Notes under the pieces: generated by a model
Databases searched by the model: none
What the model was told of the DNA's origin: nothing
What the model saw: the letters and a program-made list of their open reading frames with translations, nothing else
Shown here: piece after piece, positions 1 through 6,227 of the stretch
How positions within the stretch are numbered: the stretch's first letter is position 1
How the letters are laid out: each line of letters opens with the position of its first letter
From: Flammeovirgaceae bacterium UBA976
GTDB lineage: Bacteria > Bacteroidota > Bacteroidia > Cytophagales > Cyclobacteriaceae
Reading direction: 5' to 3'
Assembly (NCBI GenBank): GCA_002292365.1
Contig: DBBU01000036.1
Span: 95,117 to 101,343, forward strand
Length of the DNA stretch: 6,227 bases
Position numbers and translations under genes: made by a program

Positions 1-50
1 TTTCAAGCTTGAATGCTCGGAATCTGCTTTTTGAATACTAAAGTTTGACC

Positions 51-911
51 TTATTTCTTTTTCAATTCTTTCATGAAGGCTTCATTACTTTTAATGTAAG
101 CATTGTCGCCCGCTGCTTTCGACTTTTTAAGAGATTCTTCTGTCGTTTTGATTGCTTCTTTTTTCATTCCTAAACCTGCCTGAATTTTAGCTAATCTATT
201 GAGGTAGTAGTATCTGCGATTACTTTCAATAGCAAGAAAACTTTGTGCCCATAACAAGGCCTGATTGAGGTCTTTTCCTGTCTCAAGATAATAGGAAGCT
301 GCTGCCATATAGTTTGACAAATCAATCTGTGTTTTAGCAGCAATATCTGCCATAACGATTTCATCAAAATTAACTTGTATGGGAACTTTCCATGCGGCGT
401 CGGCCCATTGAAAATGAATATTAGCCTGAGTATTATCTGCTGATAGGTCAGATATTTGAAAAGTAAGGGTCTCAATCATATCTGTTGATTTAAGATTATC
501 CACTTTCATATTGACTAAGATATGATCTGATTTCATTTTAGAAAAGTTTGAACCAATGCTAGGATCCCCATAAAGTATGAAATCAAATTGGTCATCTCCT
601 GGAGTCGTTATAATGAGGTAAGTACCTGCAGGGACCTCAGCGCCGCCAATTTTGGCTGGAGTACTTAAAGTAAGGGTGGTTCCAGAATTGGCACCTGTCC
701 GCCACATACTTCCGTATTCAAGTAAGGCACTTCCATCTGAACCAAATATTTTTCTACCCTTCATCTTGGGTCTGAAATATTTTATGGAGACCTCAGTGAG
801 ACCTACCGTTGTCGTAACTGATGCTGCAGAACTTCCAGCAGGTAGATTGATTTGCGCTTGCACAGTGAATATGAAGAGCATCATCAAGCTATAGGTTATA
901 AATTTATACAT
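51..911 (-). CDS. Secreted DUF2911 domain protein with helical (TPR-like) C-terminal tail
   Basis: This 286-aa protein belongs to the DUF2911 family, which is common in Bacteroidota and has no established biochemical role. The N-terminus is a typical Sec signal peptide: Lys3, a hydrophobic stretch at about 4-17, and probable cleavage after VQA (residue 19). The DUF2911 domain spans roughly residues 21-175. Its hallmarks are RKIFG (53-57), the core YGSMWRTGANSGTT (66-79) and VPAGTYLI (93-100) followed by the TTPGDDQFDFILYG strand pair. Residues about 195-285 are predicted helical and Lys-rich at the end. YYYLNRLAKIQAGLGMKKEA (235-254) resembles one TPR unit, so the tail may be a small helical repeat module. 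The ATG at 909-911 gives a complete signal peptide, so I accept it. The gene is divergent from the reductase gene and stands alone within the window. Family assignment is firm; the periplasmic or surface location is inferred, and the function is unknown. Confidence 0.9.
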   Translation of the reverse strand: MYKFITYSLMMLFIFTVQAQINLPAGSSAASVTTTVGLTEVSIKYFRPKMKGRKIFGSDGSALLEYGSMWRTGANSGTTLTLSTPAKIGGAEVPAGTYLIITTPGDDQFDFILYGDPSIGSNFSKMKSDHILVNMKVDNLKSTDMIETLTFQISDLSADNTQANIHFQWADAAWKVPIQVNFDEIVMADIAAKTQIDLSNYMAAASYYLETGKDLNQALLWAQSFLAIESNRRYYYLNRLAKIQAGLGMKKEAIKTTEESLKKSKAAGDNAYIKSNEAFMKELKKK

Positions 912-960
912 AGTAATTTTATCTGTTGAATATTTTAAAAAAATTTATTAACGAGCATAA

Positions 961-998
961 AATTAATAGAATTAATTAAAGATTAACGCTTAATTTTT
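961..998. repeat. Two adjacent AT-rich dyads in the divergent intergenic region
   Basis: AATTAAT-AGA-ATTAATT (961-977) is a perfect 7-bp inverted repeat with a 3-bp spacer. Next to it, ATTAA-CGC-TTAAT (982-994) is a perfect 5-bp inverted repeat with a 3-bp spacer. It extends outward to nine pairs as plus-strand RNA if one G-U pair is allowed (978-998). They lie 50-87 bp upstream of the DUF2911 start, inside a stretch made almost wholly of A and T. They could be operator sites or a weak hairpin, but such dyads also arise by chance in DNA of this composition. No regulator is identifiable. Confidence 0.25.
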
Positions 999-1116
999 TA
1001 TTTTGAAGTTGATATATTTAAGCGGCCGGTAGTTTTCGATCTCACTTAATCATAGTTACCAGAATAAATTATCGACATTAATATCATATAGCTCGTTATA
1101 CCTTCAAATCATGAAT

Positions 1117-1124
1117 TATATTTG
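1117..1124 (+). promoter_or_regulatory. Candidate Bacteroidota-type promoter -7 element (TATATTTG)
   Basis: TATATTTG matches the Bacteroidota -7 consensus TAnnTTTG at all fixed positions. It lies 28 bp before the ATG of the hydroxyacid dehydrogenase gene, which would give a short leader of about 20-25 nt. The matching -33 TTTG box is not clear: the region 19-21 bp upstream reads CTCGTTA, a poor match. No equally good element (CAAAnnTA on the plus strand) was found for the divergent DUF2911 gene. The rest of 912-1152 holds no ORF of note and no RNA gene that I can recognise. Confidence 0.4.
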
Positions 1125-1152
1125 AACTTATTGAAGTAGAAACATCTATAGA

Positions 1153-2076
1153 ATGGCAATTTTAATTGATTCGGTTTCAAAAAACTTAAATCCATGGTTA
1201 AAGGCATTTAAATTCTATGATGATCAAGTGGAGGTCTATTGTTATGATGATGCGGTAGCGCTTGAGAAAATCACTACTGCTGTGGTTTGGAATCATAGAC
1301 CAGGACTTTTCAAGCAACTTCCCAATTTAAAATTAATTGCTTCTTTAGGTGCGGGGGTAGATCACATCATGAATGATCCTGACATTCCCCCACAGGTATC
1401 AATTACAAGAATTGTGGGTGAAGGTTTGAGCGGTCCAATGTCGAATTTTTGTATTGGGGCTATTTTACATCATCAACGTCAATTTGATAAGTATTTAATA
1501 GACAAATCAATGAAGACTTGGGATCAAGAGTCTAATCCTGAGCGAGAAATGAATGTAGGAATCATGGGCCTGGGTGCTTTAGGCGCTGACCTAGCTGAAA
1601 AGCTTAATAATCTGGGATTCAATGTTTTCGGCTTGAGTCAATCAAGAAAAAAAATTGCAGATGTGGTAAGTTACCTCAATGCCGAACTGGATCTATTTCT
1701 TAGTAAAATCAATATTTTGGTCGTCATGTTACCCGCAACGGAATCAACTCGAGGCATTTTATCTAAAAAATTATTTGATAAACTTAATAAAGGGACTTAT
1801 TTGATTAACGTGGCCAGAGGTCAACATCAAGTTGATGAAGACATTATAGATGCCATTGAAAATGAGCAATTGTCGGGGGCATTTTTAGATGTATTTCCTG
1901 AGGAGCCCCTTTCCAAACAAAGTCCTTTTTGGAACCATCCTCAAATAATGATAACCCCTCACATTGCTGTAGTTACAAAGATTAATGAGGCAGTGCCTCA
2001 AATCATAGCTTCACACAAGCGGATGATTGCAGGGAAATTACCTGAAATTTTGGTAAATAGAATGAAGGGTTATTGA
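1153..2076 (+). CDS. ghrA: Glyoxylate/hydroxypyruvate reductase A-type D-2-hydroxyacid dehydrogenase
   Basis: This 307-aa cytosolic oxidoreductase probably reduces glyoxylate to glycolate and hydroxypyruvate to D-glycerate. The length is close to E. coli GhrA (about 312 aa). The substrate domain carries SLGAGVDH (64-71). The Rossmann motif GLGALG is at 139-144. The second beta strand ends in LSQSRKK (161-167), with no acidic residue and with Ser/Arg/Lys as in GhrA, which suggests NADPH rather than NADH. The catalytic triad is visible as Arg222 (ARGQH), Glu251 (FPEEPL) and His270 (ITPHIA). The C-terminus ends in KGY, like the RGY end of GhrA. An in-frame TGA at 1132 makes ATG 1153 the first possible start; no Shine-Dalgarno is seen. 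The OmpA-family gene starts 5 bp downstream, so the two are likely co-transcribed. The superfamily is certain; the precise substrate is inferred, and another 2-keto acid cannot be excluded. Confidence 0.9.
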   Translation: MAILIDSVSKNLNPWLKAFKFYDDQVEVYCYDDAVALEKITTAVVWNHRPGLFKQLPNLKLIASLGAGVDHIMNDPDIPPQVSITRIVGEGLSGPMSNFCIGAILHHQRQFDKYLIDKSMKTWDQESNPEREMNVGIMGLGALGADLAEKLNNLGFNVFGLSQSRKKIADVVSYLNAELDLFLSKINILVVMLPATESTRGILSKKLFDKLNKGTYLINVARGQHQVDEDIIDAIENEQLSGAFLDVFPEEPLSKQSPFWNHPQIMITPHIAVVTKINEAVPQIIASHKRMIAGKLPEILVNRMKGY

Positions 2077-2081
2077 TCATT

Positions 2082-3620
2082 ATGAAAGGGTTTTTAAATA
2101 TGCATTTGATTCAGCTGCTTTTCTTATTTGTTTTATTGAACCCATCATTTTTGATGGCGCAAGACGAACCCATCATTTTTTACGGTGATTCAGAGCAGGT
2201 TCCTCAGGTCAATTCTCCAGCAGATGAAAGTGGCCTTTTACTATCTAAAAACCCAGAATTACTCATTTATTCAAGAACTCACAATAGATATAAATCGAGC
2301 TCAGTATTTATGCCAACAGATATTTGGGTAGCTGAGGGGATATTAAATAGAATCTTGGATTTAGATTCAAAATCCATTCATACCGCGGTTGGATTCTTAA
2401 ATCAAAATCAAACTTTTGTCTATGCTTCTTTGAGGGAACAGGGGGCTGGCTATCAAACCCAATTAATAATTGCTGATTGGCTTGATGGGAATCTGGCTAA
2501 TTCCAGGAGTTTTGAGATGAAGTATTTCAAAAATAAATCACCATATTTTAGCGCAGCTTTCTCACGAGATGGTAAGCATATGGTAATGTCTATGGAGGCC
2601 AATGTGACCATGGGAGTTGAAGATTTGTACGTATCTCATGTACAGGAAAATGGCGATTGGAGCCCTCCAATGACTTTAGGATATGGCATCAATACGCGAG
2701 CTCAAGAAATGACTCCTTTTTTAGCTCAGGACAACGAAACCCTATTTTTTGCGACCAATGGACGAGATGGATGGGGAAGTTTTGATATTTATTATGCCAA
2801 AAGGTTGGATGATACCTGGCAAAAATGGTCTGCTCCAATCAATTTAGGATCTAAAATCAATACTTCTGGTGCTGAAAAGTCATTTAGCTTTTCGCATGTA
2901 GATGCCGTGGCCTACTATACTTCCAATACCAAAAGTGATGGATATGGAGATATTAGGAGTATACGTATTGGTTCAGACTTAAAATATGTGAAAGATATCT
3001 TGATACGTCCTCAACTTCCCGTGACCTTATTAAATCAAAAGATTGTTTCAGTGTTTGATGCTGAAAATAAAAAAATGGTGGCAGGTGTATTTGATATTAA
3101 AACAGATTCTTTGAGCTTGAGAGTTGAAAATCCATACATTTGGAAAGCAGCGAGATTTTCGGATTTGGAGTTGTCCATAAACATAGACGGTTTTATGAGT
3201 GCTTCGCTCTTATTGCCTTTAACTGAATGGAGTGAACAGGATACCATAAAAGTTTTTGTAGAACCACTCACTGTAGGGAACAACATCAAGCTTAAAGAAG
3301 TTTTGTTTTATAAAGGAACCGATAAGATGATTGAGGGGAGTACACGTTCTTTAGATCTTTTGGTCAATGTACTCAAATCAAACCCATCACTGAAAATAGA
3401 ATTAAGAGGTCACACCGATAATGTAGGCAATCGGGCACTCAATCAGATTTTGTCAGAAGACAGAGTAGCGGTCGTTAAAAAATATCTCATCCACGCTGGA
3501 ATCCTACCTAATCGCTTGCGCGGTAAGGGGTTGGGTGGTAGTGAGCCCCTTACCAAAAAATCATCAGAAGCGTATAGAAGCCTCAATCGTAGAGTAGAAT
3601 TCTTGGTAATAGAGAATTAA
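2082..3620 (+). CDS. Exported PD40/WD40-like beta-propeller protein with C-terminal OmpA domain
   Basis: I place the start at ATG 2082 (512 aa). A TTG at 2073 would overlap the upstream stop, and the ATG gives a normal signal peptide: MKGF, then hydrophobic 10-23, with cleavage probably after FLMA (residue 26). An alternative ATG lies at 2100. Three PD40-like propeller blades are visible: FSAAFSRDGKHMVMSM (156-171), EMTPFLAQDNETLFFATNGRDGWGSFDIYY (in two parts, 209-238), and FSFSHVDAVAYYTSN followed by DGYGDI (268-291). Residues about 315-395 look like a diverged beta-sandwich or carboxypeptidase-regulatory-like linker. The OmpA domain spans about 401-508. It has RGHTDN (Asp446), LSEDR (Arg461) and NRRVEF (502-507); the Asp/Arg pair, 15 residues apart, is the usual diaminopimelate-binding pair of the family. 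The protein therefore probably sits in the periplasm or outer membrane and grips peptidoglycan. The architecture recalls PorE-type gliding/type IX secretion proteins, but the N-terminal TPR part and lipobox of PorE are absent, so I do not assign that role. Confidence 0.88.
   Translation: MKGFLNMHLIQLLFLFVLLNPSFLMAQDEPIIFYGDSEQVPQVNSPADESGLLLSKNPELLIYSRTHNRYKSSSVFMPTDIWVAEGILNRILDLDSKSIHTAVGFLNQNQTFVYASLREQGAGYQTQLIIADWLDGNLANSRSFEMKYFKNKSPYFSAAFSRDGKHMVMSMEANVTMGVEDLYVSHVQENGDWSPPMTLGYGINTRAQEMTPFLAQDNETLFFATNGRDGWGSFDIYYAKRLDDTWQKWSAPINLGSKINTSGAEKSFSFSHVDAVAYYTSNTKSDGYGDIRSIRIGSDLKYVKDILIRPQLPVTLLNQKIVSVFDAENKKMVAGVFDIKTDSLSLRVENPYIWKAARFSDLELSINIDGFMSASLLLPLTEWSEQDTIKVFVEPLTVGNNIKLKEVLFYKGTDKMIEGSTRSLDLLVNVLKSNPSLKIELRGHTDNVGNRALNQILSEDRVAVVKKYLIHAGILPNRLRGKGLGGSEPLTKKSSEAYRSLNRRVEFLVIEN
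2138..2180 (+). repeat. 15-bp direct repeat at the signal-peptide junction of the OmpA-family gene
   Basis: GAACCCATCATTTTT occurs at 2138-2152 and again at 2166-2180, 28 bp apart. Because 28 is not a multiple of three, the copies are read in different frames: the first as (L)NPSF(L) in the signal peptide, the second as EPIIF at the mature N-terminus. The first copy also forms a 6-bp hairpin, CCATCA-TTTT-TGATGG (2142-2157). It may be a small local duplication or chance; no function is evident. Confidence 0.6.
3617..3620. other. Tail-to-tail stop-codon overlap (TTAA)
   Basis: The palindrome TTAA supplies the TAA stop of the plus-strand OmpA-family gene (3618-3620) and the TAA stop of the minus-strand ggt gene (3617-3619 read in reverse). 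The genes overlap by four bases. There is no intergenic space for a terminator, and none is visible just inside either gene, so transcripts from the two sides probably run into each other's 3' ends. Confidence 0.9.
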
Positions 3621-5317
3621 AATCCTTCGGCATAGCTATCACTTCGTAAGTAGTCAGCCCCTCCCTCTAGGCTACCATCTTCGAGGACGAGTATCGCATT
3701 AATTTTACTTGTGCTTTCTTTAAAACGAATCGCATGCCCCCTTTTTTCTAGATCTAATTGAACTTCAGTGGAGATGCCCCCATTTTCTATAAAAAGGGTG
3801 TCAGGCAGCCACTGGCTGTGGGTTTTTTTGGCATTAATGGCTTCTTGGAGCCCCATATCAAAATCAATTACATTGATTATACTTTGAAAAACCGTAGTAA
3901 TGATGGTAGCTCCACCGGGCGAACCGGTAACTAAAAATAAGGCACCTTCTTTTTCCAAGATAGTCGGTGTCATGCTGCTGAGCATTCTTTTTCCAGGAGC
4001 AATGGCGTTGGCTTCAGAACCAATGAGACCGTATATGTTGGGAACTCCTGGCTTGGCACTAAAATCATCCATTTCGTTATTTAAGAAAAAACCCGCACCT
4101 TTCACCATAACGGATGAACCATAACTTCCATTAAGCGTAGTAGTTAAGGCAACTGCATTACCTGCAGGATCAACGACGGAGAAATGGGTTGTTTCTGTGC
4201 TCTCATAAGGGGCAACATCTCCTTCCTTCATTTCTGAACTGGCTGTTTTTTTATTCTTCTTGATGGATGAAAACCTTGTTTTATTGTAATCATCATCAAT
4301 GAGGGCAGCTGTGGGTACCTCATAGTAATCAGGATCACCCAAATGAACAGCCCGATCAGCATAAACCCTCCGTTCTAATTCTGTTTTATAATGTAACATT
4401 TCAGCACCGTTGAACTCCATTTTTTCAAAACCCAAATGCTCTGAGCCCTTCAGTAATTGAATCAGTGCGATCCCGCCACTGGATGGAGGTGCCATTGAAT
4501 AGATGGTGTATCCTTTATAAGATCCCTTGATTGGGTCTCGCCAGACCGGTTGATAATCAATGAGATCTTTAGCAGAAATAATTCCTCCGCCGAGTATCAT
4601 TTCTTTTACCAATTGATCCGCTACAATACCCTTATAAAAACCATCACGACCTTGTTTTTGGATAAAAGAAAGGGTAGAAGCCAATTCCTTTTGAATAGCA
4701 GTATCTCCTTTGTTCCAGCCTTTATCATTGATGACCCAGGGCTGGTATCGGTTGGCTTCTTGAAAATTATTTTGTTTTTCATTAAGACTATTGGCTATTC
4801 CTTCTGTTAATAAATGGCCGCTATATGCTAAATTAATGGCTGGATTGATCAATTCGGACCAAGAGAGGTGACCATGTTTTTGATGTAATTCCCACATGCC
4901 GGCTACCGATCCTGGAACGCCTGAGGCGAGATGACCTAATCTTATATTTGTTTGAACCACTTCACCATCTGGACCGAGATACATATCTTTTTTAGACAAT
5001 TCAGGAGCCTTTTCTCGAAAATCTAAGGTAGATACTTCCCCATCTGCCAACCGGATTACCGCAAATCCACCCCCACCAATGTTTCCAGCTTGTGGATAGA
5101 CTACCGTTAAGGCGAATTGAATGGCAATGGCGGCATCAATGGCATTGCCACCTTTCTTCAAAATTTCTAATCCAACAGCAGTAGCCAGGGGATGGGTGGT
5201 AGCCACCATGGCATTTTCCCCAATAGCACCTTTAACTTCTTGAGGGGGGGCTACTTTCGGTTGATAGCAGCTAAAAAAACTAACAACTATTAATAGAAGT
5301 AAGATAATTTTTCTCAT
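3617..5317 (-). CDS. ggt: Gamma-glutamyltranspeptidase (glutathione hydrolase), lipoprotein
   Basis: This full-length 566-aa GGT cleaves the gamma-glutamyl bond of glutathione and related compounds, releasing or transferring glutamate. The N-terminus MRKII plus a hydrophobic run ends in FFSC (Cys17), a relaxed lipobox, so the enzyme is probably lipid-anchored outside the inner membrane. Autocatalytic cleavage is expected between Glu375 and Thr376 (STE/TTHFSVVD). That yields a large subunit and a 191-aa small subunit with Thr376 as nucleophile. Residues equivalent to the E. coli substrate site are all present: Arg101 (LDFREKAP), Thr394 and Asn396 (TLN), Glu415 and Asp418 (NNEMDDFS), Ser447-Ser448 (RMLSSMTPT) and Gly468-Gly469 (TGSPGG). 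E. coli has Gln at the Glu415 position. The lid-loop segment PGVPNIYGL (423-431) is kept. ATG 5315-5317 gives the full signal; the leader is A-rich with no Shine-Dalgarno. The gene lies 6 bp after the dipeptidase gene, in one probable operon. Assignment is very secure; the anchor is inferred. Confidence 0.97.
   Translation of the reverse strand: MRKIILLLLIVVSFFSCYQPKVAPPQEVKGAIGENAMVATTHPLATAVGLEILKKGGNAIDAAIAIQFALTVVYPQAGNIGGGGFAVIRLADGEVSTLDFREKAPELSKKDMYLGPDGEVVQTNIRLGHLASGVPGSVAGMWELHQKHGHLSWSELINPAINLAYSGHLLTEGIANSLNEKQNNFQEANRYQPWVINDKGWNKGDTAIQKELASTLSFIQKQGRDGFYKGIVADQLVKEMILGGGIISAKDLIDYQPVWRDPIKGSYKGYTIYSMAPPSSGGIALIQLLKGSEHLGFEKMEFNGAEMLHYKTELERRVYADRAVHLGDPDYYEVPTAALIDDDYNKTRFSSIKKNKKTASSEMKEGDVAPYESTETTHFSVVDPAGNAVALTTTLNGSYGSSVMVKGAGFFLNNEMDDFSAKPGVPNIYGLIGSEANAIAPGKRMLSSMTPTILEKEGALFLVTGSPGGATIITTVFQSIINVIDFDMGLQEAINAKKTHSQWLPDTLFIENGGISTEVQLDLEKRGHAIRFKESTSKINAILVLEDGSLEGGADYLRSDSYAEGF
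5244..5250 (-). repeat. C7 homopolymer in the 5' part of ggt
   Basis: Seven G on the plus strand are read as seven C in the ggt coding strand, in the codons for Ala23-Pro24-Pro25. This is just behind the lipobox Cys17 and before the catalytic domain. Runs of C or G this long stand out in an AT-rich window. A one-base slip here would abolish the enzyme, so the tract could be a mutable site, though seven is short for phase variation. Confidence 0.6.
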
Positions 5318-5323
5318 GTGTTT

Positions 5324-6227
5324 TTATTTTTTAGGTAAATTATGCTTTAAAAATTCAATTTGATTGCCTCCCATTATTTTTTTAATTTCTTTGTCCGAAA
5401 AACGCTCTTGAATGAGAGCTTCAGTCAGTAAAATGATGTTAGAGGCATCAAAACTGGTGGTAATCGCACCGTCAAAATCAGAGCCCAACGCGACATGATT
5501 AATACCGATTAAATCACTTGTATATCTTATGGCGGCAGCGATGGAAGCGGGGTGGATAGAGCCTACGGCCTCTTCCCAGAATCCAATACCTACCAGACCC
5601 CCATTTTTAGCGATGGATCGCAGAGCGGCATCGGAGAGATTTCGAGGACTATCAAAGGTACCATTGACTCCGGTATGAGAGACAATCACGGGTCTTTTTA
5701 CGATCTGAAGGACCCCTTCTATTAATTTGGGTGAGGCATGAGCGAGATCGATGATGATTTCTTTTTTTTCCATTTCATAAATGATGCGTTTTCCAAAATC
5801 TGTCAGCCCTTGTTTTGATTCACCGGCTGAAGAACCGCCTATTTCATTGTCAAAAAAATGAACGAGTCCCATGATCCTAAAACCCGCATTATAAAGTCCA
5901 TTTAAATTTTGAAAATCTCCTTCGAGAGCATGCAAGCCTTCTAATGACAGAATAGTTCCGATTTTATAACTATTATTTTTCCGAAGCCTTAAGAAATAGT
6001 TTAAATCATCTTGTGTTTGAATAAATTCTAGCTGTGATGAGTTTTGAACCGCTGTTTTAAGTAGTTCACTTTGATACAAGGCACGAGCATAGAGACTGAA
6101 CCAAGTTTTGAAGGGCCATCTATTGGCAGCTGCTAATAAGGTAAGGTTATCAGTTTCGGCCGAATTAGAAAGATAATTAAGGTTTCTGGGAGATTTTATG
6201 ACTGCATCGAATACTTGAAGGGTATAA
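5324..6227 (-). CDS. Membrane dipeptidase (peptidase family M19), 5' end outside the window
   Basis: The reading frame is open from its stop at 5324-5326 to the window edge, giving 300 visible residues; the true start lies beyond 6227. A TTG at 6077-6079 is only an internal Leu codon (context ARALYQSELL), not the start. Renal/membrane dipeptidases are zinc enzymes that split dipeptides, including Cys-Gly. Visible hallmarks, numbered from the first complete codon, are: the bridging Glu96 in LSLEGLHAL; LVHFFDNEIGGSSAG (121-135); zinc His163 in IIDLAHASP; zinc His184 in IVSHTGVNG; Arg195 in SPRNLSD; and the active-site Asp250 in GSDFDGA. The C-terminal MGGNQIEFLK resembles the family's usual GxNxxRxL-type end. 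The N-terminal HxD zinc pair and any signal peptide are not in view, so metal-site completeness and export cannot be judged. It lies directly upstream of ggt with a 6-bp gap, which suggests that the two act in sequence on gamma-glutamyl peptides. Confidence 0.93.
   Translation of the reverse strand, partial: YTLQVFDAVIKSPRNLNYLSNSAETDNLTLLAAANRWPFKTWFSLYARALYQSELLKTAVQNSSQLEFIQTQDDLNYFLRLRKNNSYKIGTILSLEGLHALEGDFQNLNGLYNAGFRIMGLVHFFDNEIGGSSAGESKQGLTDFGKRIIYEMEKKEIIIDLAHASPKLIEGVLQIVKRPVIVSHTGVNGTFDSPRNLSDAALRSIAKNGGLVGIGFWEEAVGSIHPASIAAAIRYTSDLIGINHVALGSDFDGAITTSFDASNIILLTEALIQERFSDKEIKKIMGGNQIEFLKHNLPKK

Noticed and set aside
2..13. 12-bp perfect palindrome TTCAAGCTTGAA downstream of the DUF2911 gene
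   Set aside because: It has no loop and no T-tract on the minus strand, so it does not look like a terminator. With only 50 bp of flank, a site of other function cannot be argued.
652..894. 80-codon plus-strand ORF over the DUF2911 gene
   Set aside because: It is an antisense shadow of the signal-peptide and DUF2911 core region, with no family signature of its own.
2073..2081. TTG at 2073 as the start of the OmpA-family gene
   Set aside because: It would overlap the upstream stop and add only M-I-I before an ATG that begins a normal signal peptide (MKGF).
3035..3289. 84-codon minus-strand ORF inside the OmpA-family gene
   Set aside because: It is antisense to the linker and the start of the OmpA domain, with no signature; a shadow frame.
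2082..3620. Assignment as PorE of the type IX secretion/gliding machinery
   Set aside because: The N-terminal TPR repeats and lipobox expected of PorE are absent and no other T9SS gene is nearby.
4550..4810. 86-codon plus-strand ORF inside ggt
   Set aside because: It lies antisense to a fully conserved GGT large-subunit region and has no recognisable domain; a shadow frame.
5762..5769. A8 run in the dipeptidase coding strand as a slippage or frameshift site
   Set aside because: It encodes Lys-Lys in a conserved-looking EMEKKEIII segment, the frame continues normally, and A-runs of this length are expected at this base composition.
6077..6079. TTG as the start codon of the dipeptidase
   Set aside because: The frame stays open upstream to the window edge with plausible coding sequence (for example LLAAANRWPFKTWFSLYARA), and the family's N-terminal HxD region would be missing. 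The gene is cut by the window edge.

Overview
The window most likely comes from a member of the Bacteroidota. It is AT-rich, and its start codons lack clear Shine-Dalgarno sequences. It carries a DUF2911 protein and a beta-propeller/OmpA fusion, both typical of that phylum. It also has a perfect TAnnTTTG-type -7 promoter element upstream of the plus-strand genes. A genus cannot be named from this evidence. Five protein-coding genes fill almost all of the window. I see no tRNA, rRNA, CRISPR array, insertion sequence or phage signature.

Left part (1-1152): a secreted DUF2911 protein with a helical, TPR-like tail lies on the minus strand. It is separated by a 241-bp, very AT-rich divergent intergenic region from a plus-strand pair. 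That region holds two adjacent AT-rich dyads and one good promoter candidate.

Middle (1153-3620): a GhrA-type 2-hydroxyacid dehydrogenase (glyoxylate/hydroxypyruvate reductase) is followed after 5 bp by an exported protein with PD40/WD40-like propeller repeats and a C-terminal OmpA peptidoglycan-binding domain. The spacing implies co-transcription, although no functional link between the two is obvious.

Right part (3617-6227, minus strand): an M19-family membrane-type dipeptidase, whose N-terminus lies beyond the window edge, is followed after 6 bp by a lipoprotein gamma-glutamyltranspeptidase. Together they could hydrolyse glutathione or other gamma-glutamyl peptides to free amino acids outside the cytoplasm: GGT releases glutamate and leaves Cys-Gly, and the dipeptidase splits Cys-Gly. 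The ggt gene and the OmpA-family gene converge and overlap by four bases, sharing a TTAA that gives each its TAA stop.

I found no convincing evidence of an undescribed biological system. The points worth a second look are the GGT/dipeptidase pair, the overlapping convergent stops, a 15-bp direct repeat read in two frames at a signal-peptide junction, and a C7 tract just behind the ggt lipoprotein signal.
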